Assembly: GCF_001718315.1 (NCBI RefSeq)
Contig: NZ_CP013362.1
Location: forward strand, 3,269,369-3,333,368
Length of the DNA stretch: 64,000 bases
Reading direction: 5' to 3'
From: Burkholderia diffusa
Lineage (GTDB): Bacteria > Pseudomonadota > Gammaproteobacteria > Burkholderiales > Burkholderiaceae
The position numbers and the translations under genes were made by a program. Shown in pieces: positions 18,651 to 27,986 of the stretch. The notes below the pieces were generated by a model. It did not search any database. It was not told the DNA's origin and saw only the letters and a program-made list of their open reading frames with translations. Position 1 is the stretch's first letter, and each line of letters begins with the position of its first letter.

Positions 18651-19031
18651 ATGCCCGCGCTGAATCTCGACACCGATGCCGATCGGATCGCCGAGCGCCT
18701 CGCCGATCCCGATACACTGCTGGTCGCATGTCTGTGCGCCGAATGGTGCGGCACCTGCCGCGACTACCGAACGGCCTTCGACCAGCTCGCCGATGCCCAT
18801 CCCGACGCCTGCTTCGCGTGGATCGACGTCGAAACCCATGCCGACCGGCTCGACGATCTCGACGTCGAGAATTTCCCGACGATCCTGATCGAGGACGCGA
18901 ACACCGCGCGCTTCTTCGGCACGGTGCTGCCGCACGCGGCGATCGTCGAACGGATGCTGTCCGACCTGAGCGCCGTGCCCGGCTCGCCGCACGCACCGAA
19001 ATTGCGCAACATCCTGAATGTCGAGGCGTAA
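18651..19031 (+). CDS. Thioredoxin-fold protein with WCGTC motif
   Basis: 126 aa single-domain thioredoxin-like protein. Active-site pair Cys33/Cys36 in AEWCGTCRDY, with the cis-Pro region NFPTILIED about 45 residues later. The X-X pair is GT rather than GP, and there is no signal peptide, so it is cytoplasmic. It follows dprA by 36 bp and is likely co-transcribed. Probably a disulfide reductase of unknown partner; a classical thioredoxin role is less likely given the changed motif. Confidence 0.85.
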   Translation: MPALNLDTDADRIAERLADPDTLLVACLCAEWCGTCRDYRTAFDQLADAHPDACFAWIDVETHADRLDDLDVENFPTILIEDANTARFFGTVLPHAAIVERMLSDLSAVPGSPHAPKLRNILNVEA

Positions 19032-19222
19032 GCCGCGCACCGGCCCGGCTGCTTGTCGCGCCGTTGCGCGCACCGCCGCGCCGGGAGCTTGCCGCCGTTG
19101 CGGCCCCCCACTATGATGAGCCGCTTTTTGCACGCCGCGCCGCCGTCGCTGCGGCGTGTGCTATAAAGCCGTCGTAAAAGGGACCCACGCCGGCGAACCC
19201 GGTCTACCAACACACATCTGTC

Positions 19223-21820
19223 ATGTCCAAAGCACTGATCATTGCGGAAAAGCCTTCTGTCGCGAACGACATCGCGCGCGCTTTGGGCGGCTTTACCAAG
19301 CATGACGAATACTTCGAGAGCGACGAATTCGTCCTTTCGTCCGCAGTCGGCCACCTGCTGGAAATCGCCGCTCCGGAAGAGTACGAGGTCAAGCGCGGGA
19401 AATGGAGCTTCGCTCATCTGCCCGTCATCCCGCCGCATTTCGACCTGAACCCGATCGCAAAAAGCGAGTCGCGCCTGAAAGTCCTGACCAAGCTGATGAA
19501 GCGCAAGGACATCGACCGCCTGATCAACGCATGTGACGCGGGGCGCGAGGGCGAGCTGATTTTCCGCCTGATCGTGCAGCACGCGAAGGCGAAGCAACCG
19601 GTCCAGCGCCTGTGGCTGCAGTCGATGACGCCTCAGGCCATTCGCGACGGTTTCGCTCACCTGCGCAGCGACACGGACATGCAGCCGCTCGCCGACGCCG
19701 CTCGCTGCCGCTCGGAAGCCGACTGGCTCGTCGGGATCAACGGCACGCGGGCGATGACTGCGTTCAACAGCAAGGGCGGCGGCTTCTTCCTGACGACCGT
19801 CGGCCGCGTTCAGACGCCAACGCTGTCGATCGTCGTCGAACGTGAAGAGAAAATCCGCCGTTTCGTGCCGCGCGACTACTGGGAAGTGAAGGCCGAGTTC
19901 GCATGCGCGGGCGGCTTCTATGAAGGCAAGTGGTTCGACCCGAAATTCAAGCGCGACGAGGTCGATCCGGAAAAGCGCGACTCGCGCCTCTGGAGCCTGC
20001 CGGCCGCCGAGACCATCGTCGCCGCGTGCCGCGACCAGGTCGGCACGGTGTCCGAGGAATCGAAGCCGTCGACCCAGCTGTCGCCGCTGCTGTTCGACCT
20101 GACGAGCCTGCAGCGCGAGGCGAACAGCCGCTTCGGCTTCTCCGCGAAGAACACGCTCGGTCTCGCGCAGGCACTGTATGAAAAGCACAAGGTGCTGACG
20201 TACCCGCGTACCGACGCGCGCGCGCTGCCCGAAGACTACATCTCGACGGTGCAGTCCACGCTCGAGATGCTCAAGGAGAGCCACAACTATCTGCCGCACG
20301 CGAAGCAGGTGCTCGACAAGGGCTGGGTGAAGCCGAACAAGCGGATCTTCGACAACTCGAAGATCAGCGACCACTTTGCAATCATCCCGACGCTGCAAGC
20401 GCCGAAGTCGCTGTCCGAGCCGGAGCAGAAGCTGTACGACATGGTCGTGAAACGCTTCCTCGCGGTGTTTTTCCCGGCAGCCGAATTCCGCGTCACGACG
20501 CGGATCACCGAAGTCGCCGGCCATCACTTCAAGACCGAAGGCAAGGTGCTCGTCGAGCCGGGCTGGCTGCAGGTATACGGCCGCGATGCCGAAGGCGCGG
20601 ATGCGAACCTCGTGCCGGTGCAGAAGGACGAGAAGGTGAAGACGGACGAGATCGCCGCGGTTGCGCTCGTGACGAAGCCGCCCGCACGCTACTCGGAAGC
20701 AACGCTGCTGTCCGCGATGGAAGGCGCCGGCAAGCTCGTCGAGGACGACGAGCTGCGCGAGGCGATGGCCGCGAAGGGCCTCGGCACGCCGGCGACGCGC
20801 GCGGCGATCATCGAAGGCCTGCTCGGCGAGAAGTATCTCGTGCGCGAAGGCCGCGAACTGATCCCCACCGCGAAGGCATTCCAGCTGATGACGCTGCTGC
20901 GCGGGCTCGGCGTGAAGGAGCTGACCGCGCCCGAGCTCACCGGCGAATGGGAATACAAGCTGTCGCAGATGGAGCGCGGCAACCTCGGACGCGACGCGTT
21001 CATGCAGGAAATCGCCCGCATGACGCAGCAGATCGTCAAGCGCGCGAAGGAATACGATTCCGACACGATCCCCGGCGATTACGCGACGCTCGAGACACCG
21101 TGCCCGAATTGCGGCGGACAGGTGAAGGAAAACTATCGCCGCTTCGCGTGCACGAAGTGCGACTTCTCGATCTCGAAGATCCCGGGCAGCCGCCAGTTCG
21201 AAATCGCGGAAGTCGAGGAACTGCTGCGGGAGAAGACGATCGGCCCGCTGTCCGGTTTCCGCAGCAAGATGGGCCGCCCGTTCTCGGCGATCCTGAAGCT
21301 CTCGTTCGACGATGAAACGAAGAACTACAAGCTCGAATTCGACTTCGGCCAGGACCAGGGCGGCGAGGAAGGCGAGGCGCCCGACTTCTCCGCGCAGGAA
21401 CCGGTCGGCGCGTGCCCGAAGTGCAAGGGCCGCGTGTTCGAGCACGGGATGAGCTATGTGTGCGAGCACTCGGTCGCGAATCCAAAGACCTGCGACTTCC
21501 GTTCGGGCAAGGTGATCCTGCAGCAGGAAATCACGCGTGAGCAGATGGCCAAGCTGCTGGCCGACGGCCGCACGGATCTGCTGCCGAACTTCAAGTCGTC
21601 GCGCACGGGCCGCAACTTCAAGGCCTTTCTCGTGAAGCAGCCGGACGGCAAGATCGGTTTCGAGTTCGAGAAGAAGGAGCCGAAGGCTGCCGCCGCGAAG
21701 AAGACGGCGAAATCGGCGACGAAGGACACCGAAACCGTGACGGAAGGCGCCGACGAGAAACCGGCACCGGCCCGCAAGACCGCCGCCCGCAAGACGACGG
21801 CGCGCAAGACGGGCTCATGA
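19223..21820 (+). CDS. topB: DNA topoisomerase III (type IA)
   Basis: 865 aa. N-terminal Toprim domain (LIIAEKPSVANDIARALGG and the DAGREGELIFR acidic motif). The central type IA core has nucleophile Tyr327 in VLTYPRTDARALPED, and SALMEGAGKLV-like and GLGTPATRAAIIEGLLGEKY blocks. Two C-terminal zinc-ribbon-like modules are present: CPNCGGQ...CTKC near residue 625 and CPKCKGR...CEHS near 730. The Lys/Ala/Thr-rich tail (KKTAKSATK, RKTAARKTTARKT) resembles histone-like tails and is common in Burkholderia DNA-binding proteins. Decatenates and relaxes DNA through a single-strand gate. Confidence 0.93.
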   Translation: MSKALIIAEKPSVANDIARALGGFTKHDEYFESDEFVLSSAVGHLLEIAAPEEYEVKRGKWSFAHLPVIPPHFDLNPIAKSESRLKVLTKLMKRKDIDRLINACDAGREGELIFRLIVQHAKAKQPVQRLWLQSMTPQAIRDGFAHLRSDTDMQPLADAARCRSEADWLVGINGTRAMTAFNSKGGGFFLTTVGRVQTPTLSIVVEREEKIRRFVPRDYWEVKAEFACAGGFYEGKWFDPKFKRDEVDPEKRDSRLWSLPAAETIVAACRDQVGTVSEESKPSTQLSPLLFDLTSLQREANSRFGFSAKNTLGLAQALYEKHKVLTYPRTDARALPEDYISTVQSTLEMLKESHNYLPHAKQVLDKGWVKPNKRIFDNSKISDHFAIIPTLQAPKSLSEPEQKLYDMVVKRFLAVFFPAAEFRVTTRITEVAGHHFKTEGKVLVEPGWLQVYGRDAEGADANLVPVQKDEKVKTDEIAAVALVTKPPARYSEATLLSAMEGAGKLVEDDELREAMAAKGLGTPATRAAIIEGLLGEKYLVREGRELIPTAKAFQLMTLLRGLGVKELTAPELTGEWEYKLSQMERGNLGRDAFMQEIARMTQQIVKRAKEYDSDTIPGDYATLETPCPNCGGQVKENYRRFACTKCDFSISKIPGSRQFEIAEVEELLREKTIGPLSGFRSKMGRPFSAILKLSFDDETKNYKLEFDFGQDQGGEEGEAPDFSAQEPVGACPKCKGRVFEHGMSYVCEHSVANPKTCDFRSGKVILQQEITREQMAKLLADGRTDLLPNFKSSRTGRNFKAFLVKQPDGKIGFEFEKKEPKAAAAKKTAKSATKDTETVTEGADEKPAPARKTAARKTTARKTGS

Positions 21821-21890
21821 TGCTCCGCCGCGCCCGGGGGGCTTCCCCGGCGCGTCGCAAGCCGAGCGAACGACCATGTGAGTGGCGATA

Positions 21891-21926
21891 AAAAAACGCG
21901 GATCGATCGCTCGATCCGCGTTTTTT
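21891..21926. terminator. Bidirectional terminator between topB and LysR gene
   Basis: Perfect 16-nt arms including A6/T6 runs (AAAAAACGCGGATCGA, loop TCGC, and its complement). It works in both directions for the convergent genes on either side. Confidence 0.92.
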
Positions 21927-21968
21927 CCTGATGCTGGCCGTGCCGGTGCACGACCGCCGCAGCTTGGG

Positions 21969-23018
21969 TTACAGCGGCGACGGCACCGCGACGCGCGCGC
22001 GCGGCGAACGCGCGAGGCGCGGCTGCAGGTTCGGGTCGGTCGATTCGGGCGGCTCGGCACGCATCTCGACGCCGATCGGCGCAGGCGCCGCGCCTTGCGC
22101 GGCCCACTGCTCGCCCATCGTCGCGTCGGTCGAGTGGCTGAAATACTCGACGAGGTGATCGATGAACGTGCGCACCTTCGCGGGCAGATGGCGCCGGCTC
22201 GGATAGGCGATGTTGATTTCCACCTGCGGCAGCCGGAAATCCGGCAGCAGCCGCACCAGCGCGCCGCGCGCGATGTCGCTGCCGATCAGGTAGCTCGGCA
22301 GGATCGCGACACCCATTCCGAGCAGCGCGAACTGGCGCAGCATCGCCGTGTTGTTCGCGACAATCACGTTGGTGGGACGCACGCGCACTTCGCCGTCCGG
22401 CCCCGTGAACACGCGCTCGTCCCCCCAGTATTCGGTCGGCAAGCTCAGCGCCGGGTGTTCGGCAAGGTGTTCCGGGTGGGTCGGCACGCCGTGCTTTTCA
22501 AGGTAGCTCGGCGTCGCGCACACGGTCATGCAGCCGGTGGTGAGCCGTCGCGTGACGATGCTCGCACTGCGCATCTGGCGCGTGACGACGATGCCGACGT
22601 CGAAACCTTCCTCGACGAGATCGACCTGGCGGTCGACCAGCGTCAGATCCGGCACCACTTTCGGGAAATTCTCGGTGTACGACTGCAGGACGGGGGCAAG
22701 GTTGTGCAGCCCGAACACGACCGGCGCGACGATGCGCAACGTGCCGACCGGCTCGTGATTGCGCGCGACGACCATCTGCTCGACATCCTCGAGCTCATCG
22801 AGAATCTGGCGCGCCCGCTCCAGATAGACCTGGCCCGACTCCGTCAGCGAAAGGCTGCGCGTGGTGCGGTTCAGCAACCGCGTGCCGAGCCGGCCTTCCA
22901 GATCGGCGACGTGACGCGTCGCGACCGCGTTGGAGATATCCATTGCACTCGCGGCCCGCGCGAAACTGCCGAGATCCGCAACCTTGACGAACACGCGCAT
23001 CGACTGCAAATGATCCAT
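21969..23018 (-). CDS. LysR-family transcriptional regulator
   Basis: 349 aa. N-terminal winged helix-turn-helix typical of LTTRs (MRVFVKVADLGSFARAASAMDISNAVATRHVADLEGRLGTRLLNRTTRSLSLTESG), then a PBP2-type effector domain. The tail after about residue 300 is longer than usual and Pro/Arg-rich. It is divergent from the hydroxyacid dehydrogenase gene, which is therefore the likely target, along with autoregulation. The inducer is unknown. Confidence 0.92.
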   Translation of the reverse strand: MDHLQSMRVFVKVADLGSFARAASAMDISNAVATRHVADLEGRLGTRLLNRTTRSLSLTESGQVYLERARQILDELEDVEQMVVARNHEPVGTLRIVAPVVFGLHNLAPVLQSYTENFPKVVPDLTLVDRQVDLVEEGFDVGIVVTRQMRSASIVTRRLTTGCMTVCATPSYLEKHGVPTHPEHLAEHPALSLPTEYWGDERVFTGPDGEVRVRPTNVIVANNTAMLRQFALLGMGVAILPSYLIGSDIARGALVRLLPDFRLPQVEINIAYPSRRHLPAKVRTFIDHLVEYFSHSTDATMGEQWAAQGAAPAPIGVEMRAEPPESTDPNLQPRLARSPRARVAVPSPL

Positions 23019-23444
23019 AAACGACTCCTGCCGCTGTTACAACTTCAAAAAGTTGAAGCATATGCGTAATTCTCCTACGACAGCGGAAATGATGCAGAGT
23101 TGCTCAACAAGGCCCGGCTTGACGATAAAAATAGTCAAAAATCCTCAGTCATCGCGAATGGATGATCCAATTATTCTGATTCGAGCAACAATTGGGTGAA
23201 CCTCGTCCGGTAAGCGGCCGAATCAGGAAGGACGTGTCTGATGCGACACAACATCGCACTCCGCCGCGTCCGACGGGAGCGGCGCCGGGTCAGGCCAGCG
23301 CCGATTGCGGCGGAGCGTAACAACCTGTTAAAAAGACACCACGACGTCCGCCGACGTAGCATCATGTCGGCCCCGGCCGGGCGGGACGGGTGCGCGACGT
23401 GCGCCGCCGCCACTGCCGCTTTCAACGCGCGACTCCCGCTGATC
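23019..23444. promoter_or_regulatory. Divergent control region, LysR gene / hydroxyacid dehydrogenase gene
   Basis: 425 bp of noticeably lower GC at its left end. It contains the inverted repeat CCAATT(17 nt)AATTGG at 23167-23195, a possible LTTR operator. No confident -35/-10 pair. The right part is open in frame with the dehydrogenase but does not look like protein. Confidence 0.45.
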
Positions 23445-24458
23445 ATGAAAATTGCCATCCTCGACGACTACCAGGACGCCGTCCGCAAGCTGAACTGCTT
23501 CGAGATGCTCGCCGAGCACGACGTGAAGGTCTTCAACAACACGGTACGCGGCCTGGGGCAGCTCGCGAGCCGTCTGGCGGAAGTCGAGGCGCTCGTGCTG
23601 ATTCGCGAGCGCACGCCGATTTCGTCGCAATTGCTCGCCAAGCTGCCGAACCTGCGCATGATCAGCCAGACCGGCCGTATCTCGAGCCACATCGACCTCG
23701 ATGCATGTACCGACCGCGGCATCGCGGTGCTCGAGGGCACGGGGTCGCCGATCGCACCGGCCGAACTCACCTGGGCGCTCGTGATGGCCGCCCAGCGCCG
23801 CATTCCGCAATACGTCGCGAACCTGAAACAGGGTGCGTGGCAGCAGTCGGGCCTGAAGACGTCGGCGCTGCCGCCGAACTTCGGCCTCGGCCAGGTGCTG
23901 CGCGGCCAGACGCTCGGCATCTGGGGCTACGGCAAGATCGGCCGGCTGGTCGCCGGCTACGGCAAGGCGTTCGGGATGAATGTGCTGATCTGGGGCCGCG
24001 AGCATTCGCTCGAGGCCGCGCGCGCCGACGGCTACACGGCCGCCGAGAGCCGCGAAGCGCTGTTCGAGCAGAGCGACGTGCTGTCGCTGCACCTGCGCCT
24101 GCACGACGACACGCGCGGGATCGTCAAGCAGGAAGACCTGATGCGGATGAAGCCGACGTCGCTGCTCGTCAACACGAGCCGCGCCGAGCTGCTCGAGGAA
24201 AACGCGCTCGTCAACGCGCTGTCGCACAACCGTCCGGGGATGGTCGCGATCGACGTGTTCGAGAGCGAGCCGATCCTGCAGGGCTACAGCCTGCTGCGGA
24301 TGGAAAACGTGATCTGCACGCCGCACATCGGCTACGTCGAGCGCGAAAGCTACGAGCTCTACTTCAGCGCGGCGTTCCGGAACATCCTCGCGTTCGACCA
24401 GGGCGACCTGTCGAGCGTCGTCAATCCGGAAGCGCTGACGCCGCGTCGCGTGCGCTGA
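23445..24458 (+). CDS. D-isomer-specific 2-hydroxyacid dehydrogenase family protein
   Basis: 337 aa. NAD(P)-binding Rossmann fold with LGIWGYGKIGRLVAGYGKAFGM (GxGxxG). The catalytic triad fits the family: Arg in LLVNTSRAELLEE, Glu in IDVFESEPI and His in ICTPHIGYVE. The substrate-binding N-terminal half is MKIAILDDYQDAVRKLNCF. SerA-like, but without an ACT domain and not near serine genes, so the exact 2-hydroxyacid is open. Start at 23445 was chosen because the sequence before it is Arg-rich and non-conserved. Probable target of the divergent LysR regulator. Confidence 0.88.
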   Translation: MKIAILDDYQDAVRKLNCFEMLAEHDVKVFNNTVRGLGQLASRLAEVEALVLIRERTPISSQLLAKLPNLRMISQTGRISSHIDLDACTDRGIAVLEGTGSPIAPAELTWALVMAAQRRIPQYVANLKQGAWQQSGLKTSALPPNFGLGQVLRGQTLGIWGYGKIGRLVAGYGKAFGMNVLIWGREHSLEAARADGYTAAESREALFEQSDVLSLHLRLHDDTRGIVKQEDLMRMKPTSLLVNTSRAELLEENALVNALSHNRPGMVAIDVFESEPILQGYSLLRMENVICTPHIGYVERESYELYFSAAFRNILAFDQGDLSSVVNPEALTPRRVR

Positions 24459-24507
24459 CCGGCGGGGGCCGCGCCCGCCGCGCGGCTCCGCTTCCCCTTC
24501 CCCGCCT

Positions 24508-25374
24508 TCAGGCGGCCACGCGGCCGCCCGTCATCGCGTCGACGCGCGTGAGGAAATGCTCGCCGTCACGCCGTCCGAGGTCGTAGGCATGCAGCATTTG
24601 CGACGGACTCGTGTAATCCCAGCTCGAAATCGGCACCTTGCTCGATGGCTGTACATAGAGCCGTCGCTGGTCGCCGTGCGCGACCGTGAACATTTGCGGG
24701 CGCGGATACAGCCGCGTAACGAGAACCAGCACATCACCCGGCGATGCGTCGAGCGCGTCGACCGGCACGTTGTCGACCATGCCGCCGTCGAGCACCGGCC
24801 GGCCGTCGCGGCGCAGCACCGGCGTGAACGGCGGCGTGCACGACGACTGCAGGATCAGGTCGGCGAGCTCCTCGACGCTCGCGCACGCCTGCGCGCGCAC
24901 GAACTCGGGCCGGAAGCCGAGGGTGCGCCCGAGCGTCGGGTGCAGCGTCTTGCGCACGTACTTTTCGATGTTGTATGCAACGAGGCCCGCTGCGACCGCG
25001 CTGCGCGCGCCGAGCCAGCGCGGCACATGCGACACGCCGATGCGGATCTCCGGCGCGTCGGCGAGCTGCGCGAACGGCTCGCCATAGATGTCGAGCAGCG
25101 CCTGACGGTAGATCCGGTAATGCGGAAACACCGGCTCGCGCCCGAACAGGTTGCCCCAGTACGCGTTCTTGCGGTTGTGGCGCAGCGCTTCCTCGTAATA
25201 GCGCATCACCCACGCGGCGTCGCGCGTATACAGCATGCAGGCGGTCGCCGCGCCGGCCGAGATGCCGACGATCACGCGCGGACGCAAGCCGAGCGCCGGC
25301 CGGGCAACGTCCCAGAAGCCGGCCTGCCACCAGCAGCGATTGCCGCCGCCCGCGAAAACGATCTGATCGAACAT
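24508..25374 (-). CDS. Patatin-like phospholipase family protein
   Basis: 288 aa. Ser/Asp dyad hydrolase fold: the Gly-rich oxyanion region FAGGGNRCWWQAGFW near the N-terminus, nucleophile elbow GISAG (VIVGISAGAATACM, about residues 36-46) and catalytic Asp in LDGGMVDNVP. No signal peptide, so probably cytoplasmic or secreted by another route. The natural substrate is likely an acyl lipid. The thioesterase gene ends 8 bp upstream on the same strand, suggesting an acyl-group operon. Confidence 0.87.
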   Translation of the reverse strand: MFDQIVFAGGGNRCWWQAGFWDVARPALGLRPRVIVGISAGAATACMLYTRDAAWVMRYYEEALRHNRKNAYWGNLFGREPVFPHYRIYRQALLDIYGEPFAQLADAPEIRIGVSHVPRWLGARSAVAAGLVAYNIEKYVRKTLHPTLGRTLGFRPEFVRAQACASVEELADLILQSSCTPPFTPVLRRDGRPVLDGGMVDNVPVDALDASPGDVLVLVTRLYPRPQMFTVAHGDQRRLYVQPSSKVPISSWDYTSPSQMLHAYDLGRRDGEHFLTRVDAMTGGRVAA

Positions 25375-25382
25375 CGCGCCGC

Positions 25383-25787
25383 TCAGCCGACGAGCGCGTA
25401 GGTCGACGTCGCGTGAACGGCCATCTTGCCGTCCTCGTCGAACAGCTCGACTTCGCCGAACACCAGATTGCGGCCCATTCGCAGCACACGCGCAGTGACG
25501 AGCACGTCGCCCTTGCGCACCGGACGCATGAAATTCGTGTTCAGCGATACGGTGGTCATCGGCCGGAACTCGCCGAGCGCGGCCGAGATCGCGACCACCA
25601 TCGCGGTGTCGGCCGCGGCCGTGAACACCTGCCCGCAGATGATGCCGCCCGAATGCCGGAATTCGCCGGAAAACGGCAGGCGCATCGTGACGCTGTCGTC
25701 GCCGATCGATACGGGGACCAGACCGAGCGAGCGGACCCACGGGGCCAGCAGGCGATCCAGCAATTCGCGGACTGCGTTTTCGTCCAT
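25383..25787 (-). CDS. PaaI-type hotdog-fold thioesterase
   Basis: 134 aa. Hotdog-fold acyl-CoA thioesterase of the PaaI/4HBT group: FSGEFRHSGGIICGQVFTAAADTAMVVAIS, with the HxGG..G..F...D pattern, then TTVSLNTNFMRPVRKGDVLVTARVLRMGRNL. Asp in AAADTAM is the expected catalytic acidic residue. Start at 25787 was chosen for homology-like length; the weak upstream extension is non-conserved. First gene of a two-gene leftward unit with the patatin. Confidence 0.88.
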   Translation of the reverse strand: MDENAVRELLDRLLAPWVRSLGLVPVSIGDDSVTMRLPFSGEFRHSGGIICGQVFTAAADTAMVVAISAALGEFRPMTTVSLNTNFMRPVRKGDVLVTARVLRMGRNLVFGEVELFDEDGKMAVHATSTYALVG

Positions 25788-25936
25788 CTTCGAATGCCCA
25801 GAAAACGTTGCGCGACCGTCGCGCAACAGATGTGGACGTCATCATACCGGGAGCGCGCCAACTGCGATCGCTCGTTACCGCACGGAGAGCCGCCGGGGGC
25901 GTGACGAAGTATTTTCAGGAAATTCGCAGAAAAGGC

Positions 25937-25965
25937 TTGCCAAGACCGAAATACCCATGCATAAT
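25937..25965 (+). promoter_or_regulatory. Sigma-70 promoter of tRNA-Lys
   Basis: TTGCCA, 17-nt spacer, CATAAT. The -10 ends 13 nt before the mature tRNA. Confidence 0.7.
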
Positions 25966-25978
25966 CTTTCTTCTGTTG

Positions 25979-26054
25979 GGGGCGTTAGCTCAGTTGGTAG
26001 AGCAGCGGACTCTTAATCCGTAGGTCGAGTGTTCGAGTCACTCACGCCCCACCA
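25979..26054 (+). tRNA. tRNA-Lys (CTT)
   Basis: 76 nt with encoded CCA. Acceptor GGGGCGT/ACGCCCC fully paired, D-arm AGCTCAGTTGGTAGAGC, anticodon loop CTCTTAA with anticodon CTT, T-arm GAGTGTTCGAGTCACTC. CTT is the less common Lys isoacceptor, useful in a GC-rich genome where AAG dominates. It has its own promoter upstream and terminator downstream. Confidence 0.96.
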
Positions 26055-26063
26055 GGAATTCCA

Positions 26064-26096
26064 AAGGCCGGTCAGCGCAAGCTGACCGGCCTTTTT
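26064..26096 (+). terminator. Terminator of tRNA-Lys
   Basis: Perfect 13-bp stem AAGGCCGGTCAGC with GNRA-type GCAA loop, followed by a T run. It starts 10 nt after the tRNA. Confidence 0.92.
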
Positions 26097-26397
26097 CCAT
26101 TTCAGCGCCCCATTCACGCGCCCGCCTGACTCCCGCATCACGGCATGCAATTACATACATGCCTCGCCCCGGACACTTTCCGCTAGAATCGTCCGACAAA
26201 ATATCACACGACCGGCACGGCGATCGCCGTATCGCCGCCGGCACTGAGAGAGCATGGGACGTCAGACATGGAATCATGTGAACGAGACGCGACCATTCAG
26301 AGGGCATGGTCGCGCCGACAGCGGCGCACCCATCGAGTCGCGCCATCCCCCCGATCGCATCCCGCCCCGTCGCACGACGCACACCGCGGATCCGGCC

Positions 26398-27303
26398 ATG
26401 CCACGTAAGGACGCGCTCGTCGCACTCGCGCTCGGCGTCGCGCTGCTCGTGGTCGCGGCGATGCTCGCCGTCACCGCGAGCCAAGCGGTGGGCAATCTGG
26501 TCCGCGCGCCGGGTACGGTCGTGCGCATCGTGCAGGACAGCGACGCGATGCGTGGATACCGCCCGATCGTCGCCTATCTCGCGAACGACGGCAGCCGCCG
26601 GGAAGTCGCCGGCAATACCGCATCGTTCGTCCCGGCGTACGACATCGGCGAAAGCGTGGACGTCCTGGTCGATCCGGCCCATCCGAATCGTCCCGCGCTG
26701 ATCGATGATTTCACGCAACGCTGGTTTCCCGTTGCGGTGCCGGCACTGCTCGCGGTCGCGTCGCTTGCGATCGGCAGCCTGCTGTACGGGAGCGGGCACC
26801 GAAGCCGGCAAGCGGACTCGCTGCACGCACCGGCCGTCGGCAAGCCGGCCCGGCGCCGGTGGAACATCGCGATCGCGCTGTTACCGATCGCGATCGGCAC
26901 CGGCTTCCTGGCCGGCGCCGGCGCTGCCGGGCTGCGCCAGTGGCAGATCGCCCGCCACTACGCGCACTCGACCGGCCACGTCGTCGAGATCACCGAATCC
27001 GCACAATCGTCGCGCACACGCACGTCGCTCTATTCGGCGACCATCGCGTTCACGACCGACAGCGGCCGCGCGGTCACGTTCGCGCAAGGGTCGGCTTCAT
27101 CGCGCCCCGGACTGTACGAAGGCGAGGTGGTCAACGTGCTGTACGACCCTGTCATGCCCGAACGCGCGGTCATCGACCGCTTCTGGGACCGGTGGGGGCT
27201 CACGGCAATCCTGTTCGCGATCGGCGCGCCGTTCCTCGTCGGAGGATTGTTCGCCATCGGTGCGCTGTGGCCCGACCACCGGCCGCACGAACTCGCCGAA
27301 TGA
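26398..27303 (+). CDS. Membrane protein with two tandem DUF3592 domains
   Basis: 301 aa. Two copies of the same unit are visible. Copy 1 (about 1-135): membrane helix LALGVALLVVAAMLAV, beta domain GTVVRIVQDS..RPIVAYLANDGSRREVAGNTAS, YDIGESVDVLVDPAHPNRPALIDDF, second helix. Copy 2 (about 155-295): helix IALLPIAIGTGFLAGAG, GHVVEITES..YSATIAFTTDSGRAVTFAQGSASS, LYEGEVVNVLYDPVMPERAVIDRFWDRW, last helix. The equivalent vDVLvDPahPnrA and vNVLYDPvmPerA blocks align directly. Function unknown. Start at 26398 puts the first helix at the N-terminus; upstream in-frame sequence is not conserved-looking. Confidence 0.85.
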   Translation: MPRKDALVALALGVALLVVAAMLAVTASQAVGNLVRAPGTVVRIVQDSDAMRGYRPIVAYLANDGSRREVAGNTASFVPAYDIGESVDVLVDPAHPNRPALIDDFTQRWFPVAVPALLAVASLAIGSLLYGSGHRSRQADSLHAPAVGKPARRRWNIAIALLPIAIGTGFLAGAGAAGLRQWQIARHYAHSTGHVVEITESAQSSRTRTSLYSATIAFTTDSGRAVTFAQGSASSRPGLYEGEVVNVLYDPVMPERAVIDRFWDRWGLTAILFAIGAPFLVGGLFAIGALWPDHRPHELAE

Positions 27304-27345
27304 CAATAGCGGAGGCGCCGGGCCGTCCACATCGCGGCCCTGGCC

Positions 27346-27954
27346 TCACCGCTCCCTGAACGCCTCCACCTTCGCGCGATTCCCGCACGTGCGCATGTCG
27401 CACCAGCGTCGCCCGACGCCACGGCCGCGGTCGACGAAGAACCACGTACAGCGGCCGCACTGCCGCACGCGCGCGAAGTCGTCGCCGCGCAGCAGATGCT
27501 CGAAGCCGAGCGCGGCCGCGTCGACCCAGCGCGACGCGGCACGCGCATCGGGCCGCCACGCGAAACGGCCATCGACCGCGCCGAACGAACTGCGCCCGAT
27601 CGCCTCGCGGATGGCCGCCGCGAGCCGGTCCACCGCTCGCGCGCCGCCACCGCCACCGCTCGTCAGATGCGCGAGGGCCGTGTATGCATCCTCGCGAAAA
27701 TCATGCAGCGCGGCCAGTTCGTCCGCGCCGTCCTGCCGTGAATGACGCGTGAACCGTGCCAAGTCGTCCCGAGTCAGCAACCCCGACTTCGCCGCCCATG
27801 CGTACACGGCCGCCCAGTCGACGAGCTTGTCCGCGTCGCGCGTCTTGCCCGTGTCGGCCACCGTGTTGAGGAAGTCGAGCGCCGGATGGCCGCCAACGAA
27901 ATCGGCCGCGTTCCAGGCGTGCGCCTGTCGCGAAGGCGCGTGTCGAGTAACCAT
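27346..27954 (-). CDS. ABATE-domain/CGNR zinc-finger regulator
   Basis: 202 aa. N-terminal ABATE domain (FVGGHPALDFLNTVADTGKTRDADKLVDWAAVYAW) and a C-terminal CGNR zinc finger: CGRCTWFFVDRGRGVGRRWCDMRTCGNRAKVEAF. The four Cys (CxxC...CxxxxC) and the CGNR signature are intact. Such proteins are thought to be stress- or ligand-responsive transcription factors. It is divergent from an alpha/beta hydrolase gene across an 81-bp gap holding three AACAGG half-sites, a good candidate for its own operator. Confidence 0.88.
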   Translation of the reverse strand: MVTRHAPSRQAHAWNAADFVGGHPALDFLNTVADTGKTRDADKLVDWAAVYAWAAKSGLLTRDDLARFTRHSRQDGADELAALHDFREDAYTALAHLTSGGGGGARAVDRLAAAIREAIGRSSFGAVDGRFAWRPDARAASRWVDAAALGFEHLLRGDDFARVRQCGRCTWFFVDRGRGVGRRWCDMRTCGNRAKVEAFRER

Positions 27955-27986
27955 TTATTTTCACCTATCGGTTTCATATCCGGATG

